From Phascolarctobacterium sp. (GTDB lineage: Bacteria; Bacillota; Negativicutes; Acidaminococcales; Acidaminococcaceae): a stretch of 64,000 nucleotides of DNA. Location: the NCBI GenBank assembly GCA_017457085.1, contig JAFTID010000035.1:1-64000 (forward strand). Reading direction: 5' to 3'. Position 1 is the stretch's first letter. Each line of letters starts with the position of its first letter. A program made the position numbers and the translations under genes. Shown here in pieces: positions 34,556-49,578 of the stretch. The notes under the pieces are model-generated. The model did no database searches, was not told where the DNA came from, and saw only the letters and a list, made by a program, of their open reading frames with translations.

Positions 34556-35305
34556 ATGAACAAATTTGAAATTACTAATCTGAATTTATATTATGGTGAC
34601 TTCCAAGCACTTCATAACATAAATATGGAGATACAGGAAAAAGAAGTTACTGCGTTCATCGGACCAAGCGGTTGTGGTAAAACCACATTATTGAAAACAT
34701 TAAATAGAATGAACGATTTGGTTGAGGGCTGTAAAGTTACGGGCAGGGTTCTGTTTGATGGGAAAGATATTTTCCAGGTGCAGGATGTTAATTTGTTACG
34801 CAAACGAGTAGGCATGGTCTTCCAAAAACCAAATCCATTTCCCATGAGTGTTTACGATAACATTGCTTTCGGACCGCGCACCCATGGCGTAAAGAAAAAA
34901 GAACTTCTCGACGATATTGTCGAAGAAGCTCTAGTTAAGGCTGCAGTCTGGGATGAAGTGAAAGATAGGTTATCAAAGAGTGCGTTAAGCTTTTCTGGCG
35001 GACAACAGCAAAGGCTTTGTATTGCGAGGGCGTTGGCAGTAAAGCCGGAAGTGCTTTTAATGGATGAACCTACCAGCGCACTTGACCCCATCAGCACCAT
35101 GAAGATTGAAAAATTAGTCTTGAATTTGAAAAAAGAATATACCATCGTCATAGTTACCCATAATATGCAGCAGGCTGCACGTGTTTCTGATAAGACAGCG
35201 TTCTTTTTCTTAGGAGAATTAGTTGAATTTGATAAGACTAGTAAAATATTTACTGCTCCTTCTAATAAAAAGACAGAGGACTATGTGCAAGGACGGTTTG
35301 GATAA
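34556..35305 (+). CDS. pstB: Phosphate ABC transporter ATP-binding protein PstB
   Basis: This 249-aa ATPase has Walker [13 protein letters not shown], signature [17 protein letters not shown], Walker [14 protein letters not shown] and the switch His in VIVTHNM. GAGAGGG precedes the ATG. It is the last gene of the pst run: no phoU follows, which is unusual for this operon. Confidence 0.95.
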   Translation: MNKFEITNLNLYYGDFQALHNINMEIQEKEVTAFIGPSGCGKTTLLKTLNRMNDLVEGCKVTGRVLFDGKDIFQVQDVNLLRKRVGMVFQKPNPFPMSVYDNIAFGPRTHGVKKKELLDDIVEEALVKAAVWDEVKDRLSKSALSFSGGQQQRLCIARALAVKPEVLLMDEPTSALDPISTMKIEKLVLNLKKEYTIVIVTHNMQQAARVSDKTAFFFLGELVEFDKTSKIFTAPSNKKTEDYVQGRFG

Positions 35306-35312
35306 AATAAAT

Positions 35313-35340
35313 AGCACCACCCGTTATGGATGGTGCTGTT
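35313..35340. terminator. Terminator between pstB and the ANTAR gene
   Basis: AGCACCACCC / GGATGGTGCT with one mismatch, flanked by AAATAAAT and TTTATTT; can serve both convergent genes. Confidence 0.6.
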
Positions 35341-35924
35341 TATTTGTATCTGCTTATAATTTCGAGAGCGATTTTTTTGCGGGAAGTGCAAGAATCCATG
35401 GCTTGCCTTTCTATGTAGTGGTGTGCCTCCTGCTCAGTCATACCCTCCTTGCCAATCAAAAGCCATTTAGCTTTATTGGTAAGGCGAATTTCTGCAAACA
35501 GTTCTTCAACGAGGTGAACTTTATTAGTCAAGGCGCGCATTCGTTCTTTGGCACTTACCATACACGAAATGGTTGCGAGTAAGGTTTGCTTGCTAAGAGG
35601 TTTGCCAAGGAGAAAGATGCCTTGTTCAGCCACCTTATCATAGGTTTCAGCATAGTCTTCGCTTTTGACTAAGAGAAGCACTATACTGTTATTTCTTTTG
35701 CAGGCATTCAAGGCGAAACGAATACCAACATTTGCTTGAGAAGGCGTGTTGATAATTATAAAGTCGTAGCTTTTTACTTCCAGTACTTTTTCTGCATTGG
35801 CAAAACTGGAAAAGAAGTGTTTTTCTGGATAAGTGTCTTGAGGAAGTATGTTGTCTAAAATTGCATTGAAGCTTTCGGATGAAGAAAGAATTAATACGCT
35901 ATAGGTGTGTTCTTTTAAACTCAT
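35340..35924 (-). CDS. ANTAR-domain antitermination regulator with a degenerate receiver
   Basis: This 194-aa protein has an N-terminal receiver-like domain whose phosphoacceptor position is Asn (N59 in YDFIIINTP, normally Asp). A coiled helix leads to a C-terminal ANTAR domain (about 140-190): LVEELFAEIRLTNKAKWLL, then EGMTEQEAHHYIERQAMDS, matching the A-K-x-x-L and A-M-x alanine pattern. ANTAR proteins (AmiR, NasR, EutV) bind paired RNA hairpins and block terminators. It is divergent from glnA-amt, whose leader has such structures, so it probably controls them. Start ATG at 35924, 8 nt after AAGGAGGG. How its activity is switched without an Asp is unknown. Confidence 0.87.
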   Translation of the reverse strand: MSLKEHTYSVLILSSSESFNAILDNILPQDTYPEKHFFSSFANAEKVLEVKSYDFIIINTPSQANVGIRFALNACKRNNSIVLLLVKSEDYAETYDKVAEQGIFLLGKPLSKQTLLATISCMVSAKERMRALTNKVHLVEELFAEIRLTNKAKWLLIGKEGMTEQEAHHYIERQAMDSCTSRKKIALEIISRYK

Positions 35925-36035
35925 AGGACTTCCCTCCTTCGTAGAAGTTTGTAGGGGAATGGGGTGTTGTTCCGAACAATAATCCCGAAGCATTAGAAAA
36001 ATCATTCGGAAAAACAAGGCTCTTATTTCGTGGAT

Positions 36036-36065
36036 ATTATAGTCCTTAAACTGGCTTGTAGTCAA
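36036..36065 (-). promoter_or_regulatory. Promoter of the ANTAR regulator
   Basis: Minus strand TTGACT (36060-36065), 18-nt spacer, TATAAT (36036-36041). A leader of about 100 nt separates it from the gene. Confidence 0.7.
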
Positions 36066-36130
36066 TAACTAGACGAATTTTCGCAATATTTTAAGAACGG
36101 ATTGGTTTGCGTAAGTTCACAGAAAGTTCA

Positions 36131-36159
36131 TTGACATTGTTCGCAATGGAGTGTATAAT
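36131..36159 (+). promoter_or_regulatory. Consensus promoter of glnA
   Basis: Perfect TTGACA (36131-36136), 17-nt spacer, TATAAT (36154-36159). Such a strong promoter fits control by attenuation downstream. The spacer contains GCAATGGAGT, repeated in the leader. Confidence 0.85.
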
Positions 36160-36168
36160 TCGAAACGT

Positions 36169-36287
36169 AAAAGCAATGGAGTTTCAAAAAAGCCCGAAGC
36201 TTTTTAGGTATGTAATTAGAAAATATAATATGTTTGAAAGGCAATGGCGTCTTTGATGTTTGGAACATCAGAGTCGCTATTTTTATT
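36169..36287 (+). promoter_or_regulatory. glnA leader: ANTAR-type hairpins and attenuator
   Basis: P2: AAAGGC-AATGGC-GTCTTT (36237-36254) is a 6-bp stem with a hexaloop having A at 1 and G at 4, the ANTAR target rule. Its loop and right arm also form the left arm of a terminator (36243-36260 with 36264-36281, about 18 bp, 3-nt loop, then TTTTATTT), so the two structures exclude each other. P1: AAGC-AATGGA-GTTT (36171-36184) has the same loop type but only a 4-bp stem. A separate AAAAAGC/GCTTTTT hairpin lies between them. Confidence 0.65.
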
Positions 36288-36316
36288 TACAAACAAAGTT
36301 AAAGGAGGAGTTCATT

Positions 36317-38413
36317 ATGAGAAGTGTACCTGATTATTTTGGCTGCTTGGTTTTTAACGACAAGGTTATGAAAGCCAAATTGCCTGCAGAGGTATATGAG
36401 TCTCTGAAAAAAACCAGAGAGGAAGGGGCGCGCTTGGATAGCAGTGTTGCTAATGTAGTTGCTAACGCTATGAAAGATTGGGCTGTTGCCAACGGCGCTA
36501 CTCATTTTACTCACTGGTTCCAACCGTTGACGGGTATTACTGCAGAAAAGCACGACAGCTTTATTGCGCCTACTGATGACGGTGGTGTGATTATGGAGTT
36601 CTCCGGCAAAGAGCTTATTCAAGGTGAACCTGATGCTTCTTCCTTCCCGTCCGGCGGCTTGCGTGCCACTTTCGAGGCTAGGGGTTATACTGCTTGGGAT
36701 CCTACATCCTTTGCCTTCATCAAAGACAAAACCTTGTGTATTCCCACAGCCTTTTGTGCTTACAATGGCGAAGCTTTGGATAAGAAGACTCCGCTGTTGC
36801 GTTCCATGGCAGCGCTGAATAAGCAAGCATTGCGTATTCTGAAGCTGTTTGGTAATACGGATGTGAAGCGTGTACACACCAATGTAGGTCCGGAACAGGA
36901 ATATTTTTTGATTAGCAAAGAAATGTATGAACAAAGACCTGACCTTAAATTTACTGGAAGAACTCTTTTTGGAGCAAAACCTCCCAAAGGACAAGAAATG
37001 GACGACCATTATTTTGGCGCCATAAAACCTAAGGTTGCTGCTTTTATGGCAGAGCTTAATGAGGAACTGTGGAAGCTGGGTGTTTTGGCAAAGACTGAAC
37101 ATAACGAAGTTGCTCCTGCCCAACACGAGCTGGCGCCAATTTTCACAACTACGAATATTGCTACTGACCATAACCAACTGACAATGGAAATTATGCAAAA
37201 GGTTGCAGCTAAGCATGGCTTGGTGTGCTTATTACATGAAAAACCTTTTGCTGGAGTGAATGGCAGTGGCAAGCATAATAACTGGTCTATGGCAACTAAT
37301 ACTGGTATTAACTTGCTGGCACCTGGTGCCACGCCTTATGAAAATGCACAATTTTTATTGTTCCTGTGTGCAGTGATTAAAGCCGTTGATGATTACCAAG
37401 ACTTACTGCGTATTTCTGTGGCTACGGCTGGTAATGACCATCGTCTTGGAGCAAACGAAGCTCCTCCAGCAGTAGTATCAATGTTCTTGGGAGATGAGCT
37501 TACGGGAGTTTTAGAGGCTATCGAAACTGGTACTTCTTATAACGGTGCAGCTAAAACACAGTTGAAGCTTGGCGTTGATGTGTTGCCTAAGTTTAATCGT
37601 GATACTACTGACCGCAACAGAACCTCTCCTTTTGCTTTTACTGGCAATAAATTTGAGTTTCGTATGCTTGGCTCTTCCAATAGCATTGCTTGCGCCAACA
37701 TTATGTTAAACGCGGCTGTGGCAGAAAGCTTGAAAATTTATGCAGATAGATTGGAAGGCGTGGCAGATTTTGAAACTGCCTTACACGAAATGATTAAGAA
37801 AACTATCAAAGACCATAAACGTATTATTTTTAATGGCAATGGTTACGATGAGGCTTGGATAAAAGAAGCAACTGAACTAAGAGGCTTGTGCAATTATCGC
37901 ACTACTCCAGACTGCATACCCCATGTGTTAGATAAAAAGAATGTGGATATGCTTGTTGGACATAAGGTCTTTACGGAAGCAGAAATAGAATCCAGATGTG
38001 AAATTCAATTGGAAAATTATTGTAAGACCGTCATCATTGAAGCCAATACCATGGTAAGTATGGCTAAGACGCTTATTGCACCCGCAATTGAGGCTTATGC
38101 CGCTGATGTTGCCAAGGCTGTGGCAGCGAAAAGAATTGTTGATGCAGAGCTGCCTTGTAAATATGAAAGCAAGCTAATCAAAAATCTTTCTGCTTTAACA
38201 GATAGAATTGCAGGCTGTATAGAAGAATTAGAAAAAGCACTGCAAGAACTGCACAAGGCAAAGAAAGTTAGCGAGGAAGCTCTTGCTATCCGTGATAATG
38301 TGTTGGAAAAAATGAATGCACTAAGAGTTACCTGCGATGAAGCGGAACTTTTAACGGCAAAAAAATACTGGCCTTTCCCGACCTATAGCGACTTGCTGTT
38401 TGGTGTGAAATAA
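36317..38413 (+). CDS. glnA: Glutamine synthetase type III
   Basis: This 698-aa protein has the size of GSIII (GlnN type, about 700 aa; GSI is about 450). Motifs: [46 protein letters not shown]/ammonia region [19 protein letters not shown] and a helical C-terminal tail. It makes glutamine from glutamate and ammonia. The start is the ATG at 36317 after AAAGGAGGAG; the longer frame begins within the leader terminator. It is followed by amt, after 38 nt. Its leader suggests ANTAR antitermination. Confidence 0.94.
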   Translation: MRSVPDYFGCLVFNDKVMKAKLPAEVYESLKKTREEGARLDSSVANVVANAMKDWAVANGATHFTHWFQPLTGITAEKHDSFIAPTDDGGVIMEFSGKELIQGEPDASSFPSGGLRATFEARGYTAWDPTSFAFIKDKTLCIPTAFCAYNGEALDKKTPLLRSMAALNKQALRILKLFGNTDVKRVHTNVGPEQEYFLISKEMYEQRPDLKFTGRTLFGAKPPKGQEMDDHYFGAIKPKVAAFMAELNEELWKLGVLAKTEHNEVAPAQHELAPIFTTTNIATDHNQLTMEIMQKVAAKHGLVCLLHEKPFAGVNGSGKHNNWSMATNTGINLLAPGATPYENAQFLLFLCAVIKAVDDYQDLLRISVATAGNDHRLGANEAPPAVVSMFLGDELTGVLEAIETGTSYNGAAKTQLKLGVDVLPKFNRDTTDRNRTSPFAFTGNKFEFRMLGSSNSIACANIMLNAAVAESLKIYADRLEGVADFETALHEMIKKTIKDHKRIIFNGNGYDEAWIKEATELRGLCNYRTTPDCIPHVLDKKNVDMLVGHKVFTEAEIESRCEIQLENYCKTVIIEANTMVSMAKTLIAPAIEAYAADVAKAVAAKRIVDAELPCKYESKLIKNLSALTDRIAGCIEELEKALQELHKAKKVSEEALAIRDNVLEKMNALRVTCDEAELLTAKKYWPFPTYSDLLFGVK

Positions 38414-38451
38414 AAGAAAGGTCATAATGAGGGGAAAATGAGGGGATTTTT

Positions 38452-39747
38452 ATGAATGTAGTAGAAATCACGAAGCTTACTACGGATGTAGCAAGAAGTG
38501 AAGTTTTTGGCGTTTGGTTTTTAATGGGTGCTGCCCTAGTGTTCTTTATGCAGGCAGGATTCGCCATGGTAGAAAGTGGTTTTACCAGAGCTAAGAATGC
38601 AGGCAACATCATCATGAAAAACTTAATGGACTTTTGTATTGGTACAATCTGCTTTATGTTTGTGGGCTTTAGCCTTATGATGGCAGAAGATTATGCCTTT
38701 GGAATTATTGGCATCCCTAATCTGGAAATTATTACAGATTTCTCAGGCTTTATTAAAAACCATGCGTCCAATTTTGTGTTTAATCTGGTGTTCTGTGCTA
38801 CTGCCGCTACTATTGTTTCCGGCGCCATGGCAGAAAGAACAAAATTTAGCTCATATTGTTTATATTCCGCAATAATTTCTCTGTTTGTGTATCCTGTGGA
38901 AGCAGGTTGGGTGTGGAACAGTCAAGGCTGGCTCATCCAAAGGGGCTTCCATGATTTTGCAGGCTCTGCCGCCATCCACACTGTTGGTGGGTTAAGCGCA
39001 CTTATTGGTGCGATTATGGTAGGTCCGCGTTTAGGGAAATACATAAAAGATGAAACTGGGAAAATTATTAAGGTTAATGCCATTCCCGGTCATTCCATAG
39101 TCTTGGGGGCAATGGGCAGCTTCATTCTATGGTTTGGTTGGTATGGTTTTAACGGTGCAGCTGCTTGGGACATATCAGCTTTAACTTCCATCTTCCTTAC
39201 AACAACTATTGCCCCGGCAGCTGCTACCTTTACAACAATGCTTTATACCTGGTATAAAATCGGCAAACCAGATGTTTCCATGTGTATAAACGCTTCTTTG
39301 GCAGGATTAGTAGGTATTACCGCCGGCTGTGATGCGTTGGACGGAGTGGGTGCCCTTGTTGTAGGTGTTGTATCTGGCATTCTGGTGGTAGAAGCCATCG
39401 AATTTTTAGATATGAAGCTGCATATTGATGACCCTGTTGGTGCAGTAGGCGTACATCTGGTTAATGGCCTCTGGGGTACACTGGCAGTAGGTCTTTTAGC
39501 AAGTCCGGAAGCACCGGCTGGCTTGCAAGGATTCTTATACACGGGTAACATAGAGCTGCTTTTGGTACAATGCTTTGGACTTTTAGGAATCTTGGCTTGG
39601 ACAACGGTAATGATGCTTTTAACCTTTAGTCTCATTGATAAAACCTTTGGCTTGCGCGTTAGTGAAGACGAAGAAATTAAAGGTCTTGATACTGCTGAAC
39701 ACGGCCTTGTAAGAGCCTATGCAGACTTTGTACTGGAAAAGAATTAA
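38452..39747 (+). CDS. amt: Ammonium transporter (Amt family)
   Basis: This 431-aa protein has 11-12 hydrophobic segments. Family motifs: GFAMVESGFTRAKNAGNIIMKN, DFAGSAAIHTVGGLSALIGA, the GSFILWFGWYGFN segment and DDPVGAVGVHLVNGLWG with its conserved His. It brings ammonium to glutamine synthetase encoded upstream. No glnK (PII) gene is adjacent, which is unusual, since amt and glnK are often paired. Confidence 0.94.
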   Translation: MNVVEITKLTTDVARSEVFGVWFLMGAALVFFMQAGFAMVESGFTRAKNAGNIIMKNLMDFCIGTICFMFVGFSLMMAEDYAFGIIGIPNLEIITDFSGFIKNHASNFVFNLVFCATAATIVSGAMAERTKFSSYCLYSAIISLFVYPVEAGWVWNSQGWLIQRGFHDFAGSAAIHTVGGLSALIGAIMVGPRLGKYIKDETGKIIKVNAIPGHSIVLGAMGSFILWFGWYGFNGAAAWDISALTSIFLTTTIAPAAATFTTMLYTWYKIGKPDVSMCINASLAGLVGITAGCDALDGVGALVVGVVSGILVVEAIEFLDMKLHIDDPVGAVGVHLVNGLWGTLAVGLLASPEAPAGLQGFLYTGNIELLLVQCFGLLGILAWTTVMMLLTFSLIDKTFGLRVSEDEEIKGLDTAEHGLVRAYADFVLEKN

Positions 39748-39766
39748 ATAAAGTTTATAGAGTGTC

Positions 39767-39796
39767 GAAAAGTTGGATTGTTCATCCAACTTTTTG
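39767..39796 (+). terminator. Terminator after amt
   Basis: AAAAGTTGGAT / ATCCAACTTTT with a 5-nt loop and T run. No strong promoter is visible in the 37 nt before purC; TTGTTC-17-TTATCT (39779-39807) is a weak candidate overlapping the hairpin. Confidence 0.75.
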
Positions 39797-39832
39797 GCGT
39801 TTATCTTAGAAAAGTAAAAGAGGGGAATCAAA

Positions 39833-40546
39833 ATGGAGAAGATTCACGAATTATACGAGGGTAAAGCAAAAAAATTATACAGCACTCCAGATCCGAGGCT
39901 CGTTATTGTTTCTTATAAGGACGATGCGACTGCCTTTAACGGCTTAAAAAAGGGAACCATCGTTGGCAAAGGGGTTATCAATAATAAGATGACTAATCTT
40001 TTGATGCAACGCTTAGAAAAATTGGGCGTGCCTACTCATTTTGTAGAGGAACTCAATGACAGGGAAGCCCTTGTGAAAAAAGTAAGCATCGTACCTTTAG
40101 AGGTCATTGTGCGTAATATCAGCGCAGGCTCCTTTGCCAAACGCTACGGCGTTGAAGAAGGTATTGTGTTTACGAAACCTACCATTGAATTTTCTTATAA
40201 GAACGATGCTTTGGAAGACCCGCTGCTGAATGAGGAGCATGCTTTAGCCTTGAAGCTGGCAACGGAAGAAGAGATTGCGCTTATTAAAAAATATGCCTTG
40301 CAGGTAAATAACATATTAAGGGCATTTTGGAATGAGTGTGGAGTAACTCTGGTTGATTTTAAACTAGAGTTTGGTCGCTTGTATGATGGAACTATCGTTT
40401 TGGCAGATGAGATTAGTCCTGATACCAGTCGCTTGTGGGATAGCAAGACCGGAGAAAAATTAGATAAAGATCGTTTCCGTCGCGACCTTGGTGGTGTGGA
40501 AGAAGCTTATGCGGAAATAATGAAGCGGTTGCAAGAACGCATTTAA
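39833..40546 (+). CDS. purC: SAICAR synthetase
   Basis: This 237-aa enzyme couples CAIR and aspartate with ATP in de novo purine synthesis. Motifs: [13 protein letters not shown] at the N-terminus, [19 protein letters not shown], and [10 protein letters not shown] with [21 protein letters not shown] precedes the ATG. It opens the purC-guaA-pyrG-purF-carA-carB run; it is the only gene there that does not encode a glutamine amidotransferase component. Confidence 0.95.
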   Translation: MEKIHELYEGKAKKLYSTPDPRLVIVSYKDDATAFNGLKKGTIVGKGVINNKMTNLLMQRLEKLGVPTHFVEELNDREALVKKVSIVPLEVIVRNISAGSFAKRYGVEEGIVFTKPTIEFSYKNDALEDPLLNEEHALALKLATEEEIALIKKYALQVNNILRAFWNECGVTLVDFKLEFGRLYDGTIVLADEISPDTSRLWDSKTGEKLDKDRFRRDLGGVEEAYAEIMKRLQERI

Positions 40547-40589
40547 GAGTAAGGAGATACCTACTCAAAATAATGGATGGAGTTTTGGA

Positions 40590-45174
<4,585 letters not shown>

Positions 45175-45183
45175 GGTGCTCTT

Positions 45184-46281
45184 ATGACCGTGAATTATAA
45201 TAAGAAAATTATTTTAGAAAATGGACAGGAATATTACGGTTTTGGTTTTGGCTATGACGAGGATAAAGTTTGCGAGATAGTTTTTAATACGTCTATGGTT
45301 GGCTACCAAGAAATTTTGTCCGATCCGTCCTATACTAACCAAGCTGTAGTTATGACCTATCCCTTAATTGGCAACTATGGTATGGCAGAAGATGACTACG
45401 AAACTGAAACGCCTACCATCGGAGCATTGATTGTAAGAGAATACAATGACGTGCCTTCCAATTTTCGCAGTACTAAAACCTTAGCTACAGTAATGAAGGA
45501 ATTTGAAATTCCCGGCGTGTATGGAGTTGATACTCGCATGCTGACTCGTGCCATAAGAGATTTTGGTAGTTCTAAAGCTTTGATTACCAAGGCGAGTACT
45601 CCTTTGAAAATAGGCTTAGGAATTTTAAAGGCAAGCATTTTGCCGACAGATGCTGTAGAACAGGTAAGCTGCCAATGTATGTGGCGCTACAATGTGAAAG
45701 CACCCAAGTTTCATGTGGTTGCCATAGACTGCGGTATAAAAATGAACATCATCCGTGAACTCAACAAGTTTGGCTGTCGGGTAACACGTGTGCCTTGGAA
45801 TACAGCGGTGGAAGATATAGAGAGTGTTAATCCTGATGGCATCTTTCTTTCCAATGGACCGGGTAACCCTGAAGATGTGCAGGAGTTAATTGAAAATATC
45901 CGTAAGCTTTTGGGTAAATATCCAATTTTTGGCATTTGCCTTGGGCATCAACTGCTTGCCCTTGCCTACGGCGGACAGACCTACAAATTAAAGTTTGGTC
46001 ATCGTGGTGGCAATCATCCTGTACGCAACCTGTTAACTAATAAAATTGAAATAACTTCGCAAAATCATTCCTACGCTGTTGACCTTGAAAGTATTAAGGA
46101 AACTCCCTTAGAGATAACTCATCTGAACATACTTGATGACACGGTGGAAGGAATGCGTTGCGTAAAGGACAAAGTTTTCAGCGTGCAGTATCATCCTGAA
46201 AGCGCACCTGGTCCTCAGGATGGGAAGTATCTTTTTAAGCAGTTTGTGGATTTAATGGAGGAGGCGAAAGAGCATGCCTAA
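45184..46281 (+). CDS. carA: Carbamoyl-phosphate synthase small subunit
   Basis: This 365-aa glutaminase subunit has the CarA N-terminal domain ([26 protein letters not shown]) and the amidotransferase core [25 protein letters not shown], with [12 protein letters not shown]. It feeds ammonia to CarB. GAGGTG precedes the ATG; it overlaps carB by 8 nt. Confidence 0.95.
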   Translation: MTVNYNKKIILENGQEYYGFGFGYDEDKVCEIVFNTSMVGYQEILSDPSYTNQAVVMTYPLIGNYGMAEDDYETETPTIGALIVREYNDVPSNFRSTKTLATVMKEFEIPGVYGVDTRMLTRAIRDFGSSKALITKASTPLKIGLGILKASILPTDAVEQVSCQCMWRYNVKAPKFHVVAIDCGIKMNIIRELNKFGCRVTRVPWNTAVEDIESVNPDGIFLSNGPGNPEDVQELIENIRKLLGKYPIFGICLGHQLLALAYGGQTYKLKFGHRGGNHPVRNLLTNKIEITSQNHSYAVDLESIKETPLEITHLNILDDTVEGMRCVKDKVFSVQYHPESAPGPQDGKYLFKQFVDLMEEAKEHA

Positions 46282-49200
46282 AAGAACGGATATTAAAAAG
46301 GTTCTGGTGATTGGTAGTGGTCCCATAGTCATAGGACAAGCTGCTGAATTTGATTATGCAGGAACTCAGGCGTGCCTCGCTTTAAAAGAAGAAGGGTACG
46401 TGGTTGTGCTGTGTAATTCTAATCCGGCAACCATTATGACGGATACCAGTATTGCTGATGAAGTATATATGGAACCACTAACCTTGGAGTACCTGACCAA
46501 AATTATTTATCATGAGCATCCTGATGCCATTCTTCCGGGCATTGGCGGGCAGACGGGTTTGAACCTTGCCATGCAGTTGGAAAAAAGAGGTGTTCTTGCC
46601 GACTGTGGCGTTGAACTTTTAGGAACTTCAAGTAAAAGCATTGAACAGGCAGAGGACAGGGAACTTTTTAAGGAATTATGCCAAAGTTTAGGCGAACCGG
46701 TGCTTCCCTCCGATATTGCTACTAATCTTGAAGATGGTTTGAACATTGCCCACAAAATTGGCTACCCTGTAGTTTTACGTCCTGCCTTTACTTTGGGTGG
46801 TACCGGCGGTGGTTTTGCAGATAATGCTTCTGAATTTAGAGCATTAATGAAAAATGCCCTTGCTCTTTCTCCTGTTAAGCAAGTGTTAGTAGAAAAAAGC
46901 ATTAAGGGCTATAAAGAAATTGAATATGAAGTTATGCGTGATAGCAACGATACTGCCATTACAATCTGCAACATGGAAAATCTTGACCCCGTAGGCATAC
47001 ATACTGGTGATTCCATTGTAGTTTGTCCGTCTCAAACTTTGACTAATAAAGAATATCAAATGCTTAGAGACAGCGCGTTGAAAATTATCCGTGCGCTGAA
47101 AATTGAAGGTGGTTGCAATGTGCAGTTTGCTCTTGACCCACATTCCTTCCAATACTATTTAATAGAAGTAAATCCGAGAGTGTCCCGTTCTTCTGCCTTA
47201 GCTTCCAAGGCAAGCGGTTATTCAATTGCTCGCGTATCAGCGAAAATTGGGATAGGCATGACGCTGGATGAAATAAAATTAGCCAATACGCCTGCTGCCT
47301 TTGAGCCTGCGCTTGATTATGTGGTAACTAAAATGCCACGCTTTCCTTTTGATAAATTTACTGATGCCGATAACACCCTAGGAACCCAGATGAAAGCAAC
47401 TGGCGAGGTAATGAGCATTGGTAGAAATTTTGAGGAAAGTTTTCTGAAAGCAGTACGTTCTCTGGAAGTAGGCTTGTATCACGTGCAACATCCTAAGTTT
47501 GACTCCATAGGTGAGGAAGAACTGCTAAAGTACATTGCCACTGGTACTGATGACAGAATTTATGCCATTGCCCAATTGTTACGTTTAGGCTGCAGTGTTG
47601 AGAAGATAATTAAGGCCACTAGCATCGATAAGTTTTTCATTAGCAAGCTGCAGAAGATTGTAGCCATGGAAGGTTATTTGAAAAACAATAAGCTTGATAT
47701 GGAAGTGCTACAGCTTGCCAAAGAAACAGGCTTCTGCGACCGCACCATTGGTGAGCTTTGGAAAATGTCGGAACAAGAAGTCTATGCTTTGCGTAAAGAA
47801 AATGGTATTATGCCTGTTTACAAGATGATAGATTCCTGCGCTTCAGAATTTGATAGCTACATTCCATATTTTTATTCTACTTACGAAGTTGAAAATGAAA
47901 GTGTTGTTTCAGATAAGGAAAAGGTTGTGGTGTTGGGAAGTGGTCCCATTAGAATTGGACAGGGCGTAGAATTTGACTATTCTACCGTTCACGCAGTTAA
48001 GACCATTAAGGAAGCAGGCTACGAAGCAATCATCATTAACAATAATCCGGAGACTGTTTCTACAGATTATACCTGTTCAGATAAATTATATTTTGAACCC
48101 CTGTGTACGGAAGATGTGTTGAACATCATCAATCTGGAAAAACCTTTGGGTGTTATTGCTACCTTAGGCGGACAGACTGCCATAAATTTGGCAGCTTCTT
48201 TAAAAGCTAGGGGCGTAAAATTGATCGGCACTGATTGTGATGCCATTGAACGTGCAGAAAACAGAGAGGCTTTTGAAGCTTTGCTGAATGAACTGGAAAT
48301 TACGCGCCCCTTAGGCAAGGCAGTAACGAGCATTGAAGAAGGCATTGAGGCTGCGGCAGACATAGGTTATCCAGTTTTGGTACGTCCTAGCTTCGTTCTT
48401 GGCGGTAGAGCTATGCAGATTGTGGCGAAAGAAAAACAACTGCGCCAATATTTGCAGACTGCTGTAGAAATTGATGAAGACAAGCCTGTTTTAGTAGATA
48501 AGTACATTCGCGGTAAAGAGGTTGAAGTAGACGCCATTTGTGACGGCAAGCAGGTTTTTGTTCCGGGAATTATGGAGCTAGTTGAAAGAACTGGTATTCA
48601 TTCAGGTGATTCCATCAGCGTATATCCTTCCTTTAGCATTTCTGAAAAGGTTAAGCAAACAATTTTAGATTATACTAAACGCTTAGGCTTGAGCATTGGT
48701 ATCGTTGGTTTGTTTAACATTCAGTTCATCGTAGATGGCAATGAGGATGTTTATATAATAGAAGTAAATCCACGTTCTTCTAGAACAGTGCCGTTCTTGT
48801 CTAAGGCAACTGGTTATAGCTTGCCAGATATTGCTACCTTGGTAATGGTGGGTAAATCTTTAGCAGAACAAGGCTTCACAGAAATTTATCCTCCCGAAAA
48901 GGAACGCTATTATGTCAAGGCACCTGCCTTCTCCTTTTCTAAATTGCATGGGATGGATGCATATCTTTCTCCGGAAATGAAATCTACTGGCGAAGCCATT
49001 GGTTACGATAAGAAATTGCACAGGGCAATGTACAAAGCATTGCTTGCTTCTGGTATAAAATTACATTCTTATGGAACTGTTATTGCCACGGTTGCAGATG
49101 AAGATAAAGAAGAAGCTTTACCTTTACTCAAACGTTTTTATGATTTAGGTTTTAATATTGCTGCCACCATTGGTACTGCTAGACTTTTAGCAGAGCATGG

Positions 49201-49447
49201 CATTAAGAGTAAAGTTTTAAGAAAGCTGAGTGAGGGCAGTGAAGAAATCTTAGAGGAAATTCGTTCCGGGCAAGTAAGCTATGTGATTAACACTCGTGCT
49301 ATTTTCTCAGGTGTGCATTTTGATGATGGTGTTGCCATCAGAAAATGCACCATCCAAAATAATATAACTATGCTTACGTCTTTAGATACTGTCCGCGCAT
49401 TACTTGATGTGCTGGAAGAAGTTAACATTGGCGTTAGTGTAATATAA
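46274..49447 (+). CDS. carB: Carbamoyl-phosphate synthase large subunit
   Basis: This 1057-aa protein has two homologous ATP-grasp halves, each starting with a [20 protein letters not shown]-type or [17 protein letters not shown] motif (about residues 13 and 550), and a C-terminal MGS-like allosteric domain (from about 930; [11 protein letters not shown]). It makes carbamoyl phosphate for pyrimidines and arginine. GGAGGAGG precedes the ATG, inside carA. A strong terminator follows. Confidence 0.96.
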   Translation: MPKRTDIKKVLVIGSGPIVIGQAAEFDYAGTQACLALKEEGYVVVLCNSNPATIMTDTSIADEVYMEPLTLEYLTKIIYHEHPDAILPGIGGQTGLNLAMQLEKRGVLADCGVELLGTSSKSIEQAEDRELFKELCQSLGEPVLPSDIATNLEDGLNIAHKIGYPVVLRPAFTLGGTGGGFADNASEFRALMKNALALSPVKQVLVEKSIKGYKEIEYEVMRDSNDTAITICNMENLDPVGIHTGDSIVVCPSQTLTNKEYQMLRDSALKIIRALKIEGGCNVQFALDPHSFQYYLIEVNPRVSRSSALASKASGYSIARVSAKIGIGMTLDEIKLANTPAAFEPALDYVVTKMPRFPFDKFTDADNTLGTQMKATGEVMSIGRNFEESFLKAVRSLEVGLYHVQHPKFDSIGEEELLKYIATGTDDRIYAIAQLLRLGCSVEKIIKATSIDKFFISKLQKIVAMEGYLKNNKLDMEVLQLAKETGFCDRTIGELWKMSEQEVYALRKENGIMPVYKMIDSCASEFDSYIPYFYSTYEVENESVVSDKEKVVVLGSGPIRIGQGVEFDYSTVHAVKTIKEAGYEAIIINNNPETVSTDYTCSDKLYFEPLCTEDVLNIINLEKPLGVIATLGGQTAINLAASLKARGVKLIGTDCDAIERAENREAFEALLNELEITRPLGKAVTSIEEGIEAAADIGYPVLVRPSFVLGGRAMQIVAKEKQLRQYLQTAVEIDEDKPVLVDKYIRGKEVEVDAICDGKQVFVPGIMELVERTGIHSGDSISVYPSFSISEKVKQTILDYTKRLGLSIGIVGLFNIQFIVDGNEDVYIIEVNPRSSRTVPFLSKATGYSLPDIATLVMVGKSLAEQGFTEIYPPEKERYYVKAPAFSFSKLHGMDAYLSPEMKSTGEAIGYDKKLHRAMYKALLASGIKLHSYGTVIATVADEDKEEALPLLKRFYDLGFNIAATIGTARLLAEHGIKSKVLRKLSEGSEEILEEIRSGQVSYVINTRAIFSGVHFDDGVAIRKCTIQNNITMLTSLDTVRALLDVLEEVNIGVSVI

Positions 49448-49457
49448 GTGTTTAAAA

Positions 49458-49509
49458 TAAAAAACTTCGGTTAAAATGTAGTAGCTCTACACAATAACCG
49501 AAGTTTTTT
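49458..49509 (+). terminator. Terminator after carB
   Basis: AAAAACTTCGGTTA / TAACCGAAGTTTTT outer stem with an inner TGTAG/CTACA stem, then a T run. Ends the purC-carB operon. Confidence 0.9.
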
Positions 49510-49578
49510 GTTCCCTTTATGTTATAATGAGAGTGGTTCAAATAAATTGTGGGGTTAAAACCCCAGTGGTTGTTTAAA

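Noticed and set aside
36186-36205. Hairpin AAAAAGC/GCTTTTT in the glnA leader as an ANTAR hairpin
   Set aside because: Its loop CCGAA has five bases and lacks the A1/G4 rule; it is listed only as an intervening stem.
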